Below are positions 62,472 through 64,000 of a stretch of 64,000 nt of DNA, piece after piece. This DNA is from Bacillus sp. BA3 (GTDB lineage Bacteria > Bacillota > Bacilli > Bacillales > DSM-1321). Every line of letters starts with the position of its first letter. Positions within the stretch are counted from its first letter, which is position 1. A program made the translations under genes and the position numbers. Location: assembly GCA_002835675.1 (NCBI GenBank), contig PIZR01000010.1, forward strand, positions 1-64,000. The letters are read 5' to 3'. The notes beneath the pieces were generated by a model that saw only the letters and a list, made by a program, of their open reading frames with translations, ran no database searches and was not told the DNA's origin.

Positions 62472-63386
62472 TTGAAACCCATCATATTTGATGTAGATAC
62501 TGGGATTGATGATGCCCTAGCGATGGCATATGCTTTAAATTCCCCTGAATTGGAAGTGCTCGGATTTACCACTTGCTTTGGTAACGTGCCCGTTGTTGAA
62601 TCGACCCGCAATACGCTTGCCGTTTTGGAGAAATTAAATAGGCGCATTCCGGTTTTTGAAGGTGCTGACCAAACTTTGGTACGCGGAAGGAAGAAGAGGT
62701 ATCCCAAGCATGTACATGGGGAAGACGGGTTAGGAAATACCCTTCGGTTTGAACCAACCATCAAAGCATCACAAGGAAATGCAGTGGATTTCATTATCGA
62801 TCAGGTGCAAAGCCGACCGCATGAAATCACGATTATTGCAGTTGGACCACTGACTAACATCGCATTGGCGATTAAAAAGGCCCCACTGACCATGTCCTTA
62901 GTAAAAGAGGTCGTTATTATGGGCGGTGCCGTAAACGTACCAGGAAATGTAACCCCTTATGCTGAAGCGAACATAATATCAGATCCTGAAGCAGCACATC
63001 AGGTATTTGCTTCAGGACTGCCAATCACCCTAGTGGGGCTTGATGTGACGCTGCAAACATATCTTTTGAAATCGAAGCTTGATGATTGGCGTGCTACTGG
63101 TAAGGAAAGCGCCGAATTTTTAGCGGAAATGACCGATTATTATATGAAAGCATATGAAAACTCCCATCCAGGTTTGGGCGGTTGCGCCCTTCATGATCCG
63201 CTTGCAGTCGGGGCTGCGATTGATTCAAGTTTTGTGAGTGCAGAATGGATGAACGTCAAGGTGGTGACCGAGGGTGAAGAAACAGGCAGGACAATCGGTC
63301 AAAAGGATGGCGAATCAAGAATCCGCGTCTGTACGAATGTGGAAAGTGCTCGGTTTGTGAAACATTTCTTGGAACGGGTTATATGA
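62472..63386 (+). CDS. Inosine-uridine preferring nucleoside hydrolase
   Basis: A 304-residue nucleoside hydrolase. The calcium/ribose motif IIFDVDTGIDDALA is at the N-terminus, GEDGLGN lies near residue 82, VGPLTNIALAIKKAP near 125 and EANIISDPEAAHQVFASG near 165. The C-terminal His-Asp in CALHDPLAVG near 238 completes the calcium site. It splits ribonucleosides into base and ribose. The start is TTG 62472 with GGAAGGTGTGG upstream. It appears to be a single-gene unit. Confidence 0.9.
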   Translation: MKPIIFDVDTGIDDALAMAYALNSPELEVLGFTTCFGNVPVVESTRNTLAVLEKLNRRIPVFEGADQTLVRGRKKRYPKHVHGEDGLGNTLRFEPTIKASQGNAVDFIIDQVQSRPHEITIIAVGPLTNIALAIKKAPLTMSLVKEVVIMGGAVNVPGNVTPYAEANIISDPEAAHQVFASGLPITLVGLDVTLQTYLLKSKLDDWRATGKESAEFLAEMTDYYMKAYENSHPGLGGCALHDPLAVGAAIDSSFVSAEWMNVKVVTEGEETGRTIGQKDGESRIRVCTNVESARFVKHFLERVI

Positions 63387-63510
63387 CATTGAATCATGTA
63401 TTAATTATAAAGGCTGTTTCTTTTCCCAGAACCATTGGGAATAGATATGCCCTGTTTCTGTTGAATAAATAGATCGGAGTCAGGCCGAATTATTATAGTG
63501 GCCTTCAAAC

Positions 63511-63532
63511 TTTAATCAAACGTTTGATTAAA
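63511..63532. promoter_or_regulatory. Perfect 22-bp palindrome, operator-like
   Basis: Half-site TTTAATCAAAC followed by its exact complement, centred on CG. This form is typical of TetR-family operators. It lies 125 bases after the nucleoside hydrolase and 300 before the WXG100 gene, with no regulator gene adjacent in the window. The remainder of 63387-63826 shows no gene. Confidence 0.55.
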
Positions 63533-63826
63533 AAGAAAGTCTAAAGTCACTATTATTATGATGAAAACCATATTATTGGGTTATGGCTCGGAAATATTGG
63601 GTATAAGGAACTTTTTTTACCATAAAAAAGTAAAATGTTTAAAATTATTTAAAAAATGGGTTTGGAAATATGGAAAAACAGGTACATAGACTTTCGTAAT
63701 GCCATATTTAGGTTTTTTTGCATAATCATAATTTACCATTTTTCGACTTTGCGGTTATTTATATGGCAGAAAATGTATGGTTCTATTAAAATGTACTATA
63801 TAAGATAAAAGGAGGAGTTTTTTTCT

Positions 63827-64000
63827 ATGTCACAAATTCGCGTAACACCTTCAGAACTGAAAGATGTAGCCAGACAATATGATAATGAGAGCCAACAAGT
63901 AACGGATATGATTGGTCGTTTAGATAGAATGAGAGATCATTTAACTGGTATTTGGGAAGGTTCTTCCAGTGAGGCTTTCGTAGGCCAGTACGAAGAATTA
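63827..64000 (+). CDS. WXG100 (ESAT-6-like) type VII secretion substrate, partial at window end
   Basis: Fifty-eight codons are visible (MSQIRVTPSELKDVARQYDN...), with the central WEG turn (WXG) in TGIWEGSSSEAF near residue 43. This is the helix-turn-helix hairpin of EsxA/YukE proteins, normally about 97 residues. AGGAGG lies before ATG. In B. subtilis, yukE opens the yuk/yue type VII secretion operon, so the secretion genes may follow outside the window. Confidence 0.92.
   Translation, partial: MSQIRVTPSELKDVARQYDNESQQVTDMIGRLDRMRDHLTGIWEGSSSEAFVGQYEEL

Overview
The window reads as chromosomal DNA from a low-GC, endospore-forming Gram-positive of the Bacillaceae, probably a Peribacillus or Bacillus simplex-like species. 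The evidence is Bacillus-type gene order (tsaE-tsaB-rimI-tsaD-ydiF-moaC-rex-ydiK-ydiL-groES-groEL), a CIRCE operator, a GerA-type spore germinant receptor operon, the gluconate operon gntR-K-P-Z, HutP-controlled histidase, and a WXG100 gene. The species guess is inference; no database was searched.

Layout. 1-650: end of an rRNA operon (23S 3' end, 5S) and an initiator tRNA-Met. 840-10270: conserved housekeeping block for tRNA t6A modification, an ABC-F ATPase, MoaC, Rex, and chaperonins. A cluster of perfect DnaA boxes lies between the convergent tsaD and ydiF. 10370-18600: decayed accessory region that begins with a frameshifted tyrosine recombinase at the 3' side of groEL. It then holds a cheA P2-domain fragment, a kinase-like gene, a spore-coat-like glycan cluster (PIG-L deacetylase, GT4 glycosyltransferase, ATP-grasp, APH-fold phosphotransferase, broken epimerase) and a broken GGDEF-EAL gene. 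18587-24600: catabolite-controlled sugar operon with a PRD regulator carrying EIIB and EIIA domains, ascorbate-type PTS IIB and IIC, a TPR-like small protein, a class II aldolase and a P-loop kinase. 25584-29590: a two-component system and a POT-family peptide transporter. 29929-33100: one intact MerR-like/DUF3967-like gene followed by two decaying tandem copies, then more debris. 33160-38450: gluconate operon with promoter, GntR operator, an intragenic cre and terminator.

38590-44360: accessory module. Its centre is a two-gene operon encoding a coiled-coil protein with a GrpE-like C-terminal motif and a 1061-residue Hsp70-type ATPase with an N-terminal lipoyl-like domain that lacks the modified lysine. 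Related hairpin repeats bracket this pair. I regard it as the best candidate for an undescribed system in the window.

44440-48480 (minus): gerXA-XB-XC plus a 43-residue membrane ORF resembling the small D subunits of germinant receptors, with a SigG-like promoter. 48998-54730: secreted serine hydrolase, then hutP-hutH and an amino-acid permease; hutU, hutI and hutG are not present here. 55401-57214: a separate accDA pair. 58958-61895: OpuA-type glycine betaine transporter with permease and binding protein fused. 62472-64000: nucleoside hydrolase, an orphan 22-bp palindrome, and the start of a WXG100 gene cut by the window end.

The long intergenic stretches contain IS-orfA-like remnants, gene fragments and short repeats, so much of the sequence after groEL appears to be accessory DNA that has been gained and is being lost.
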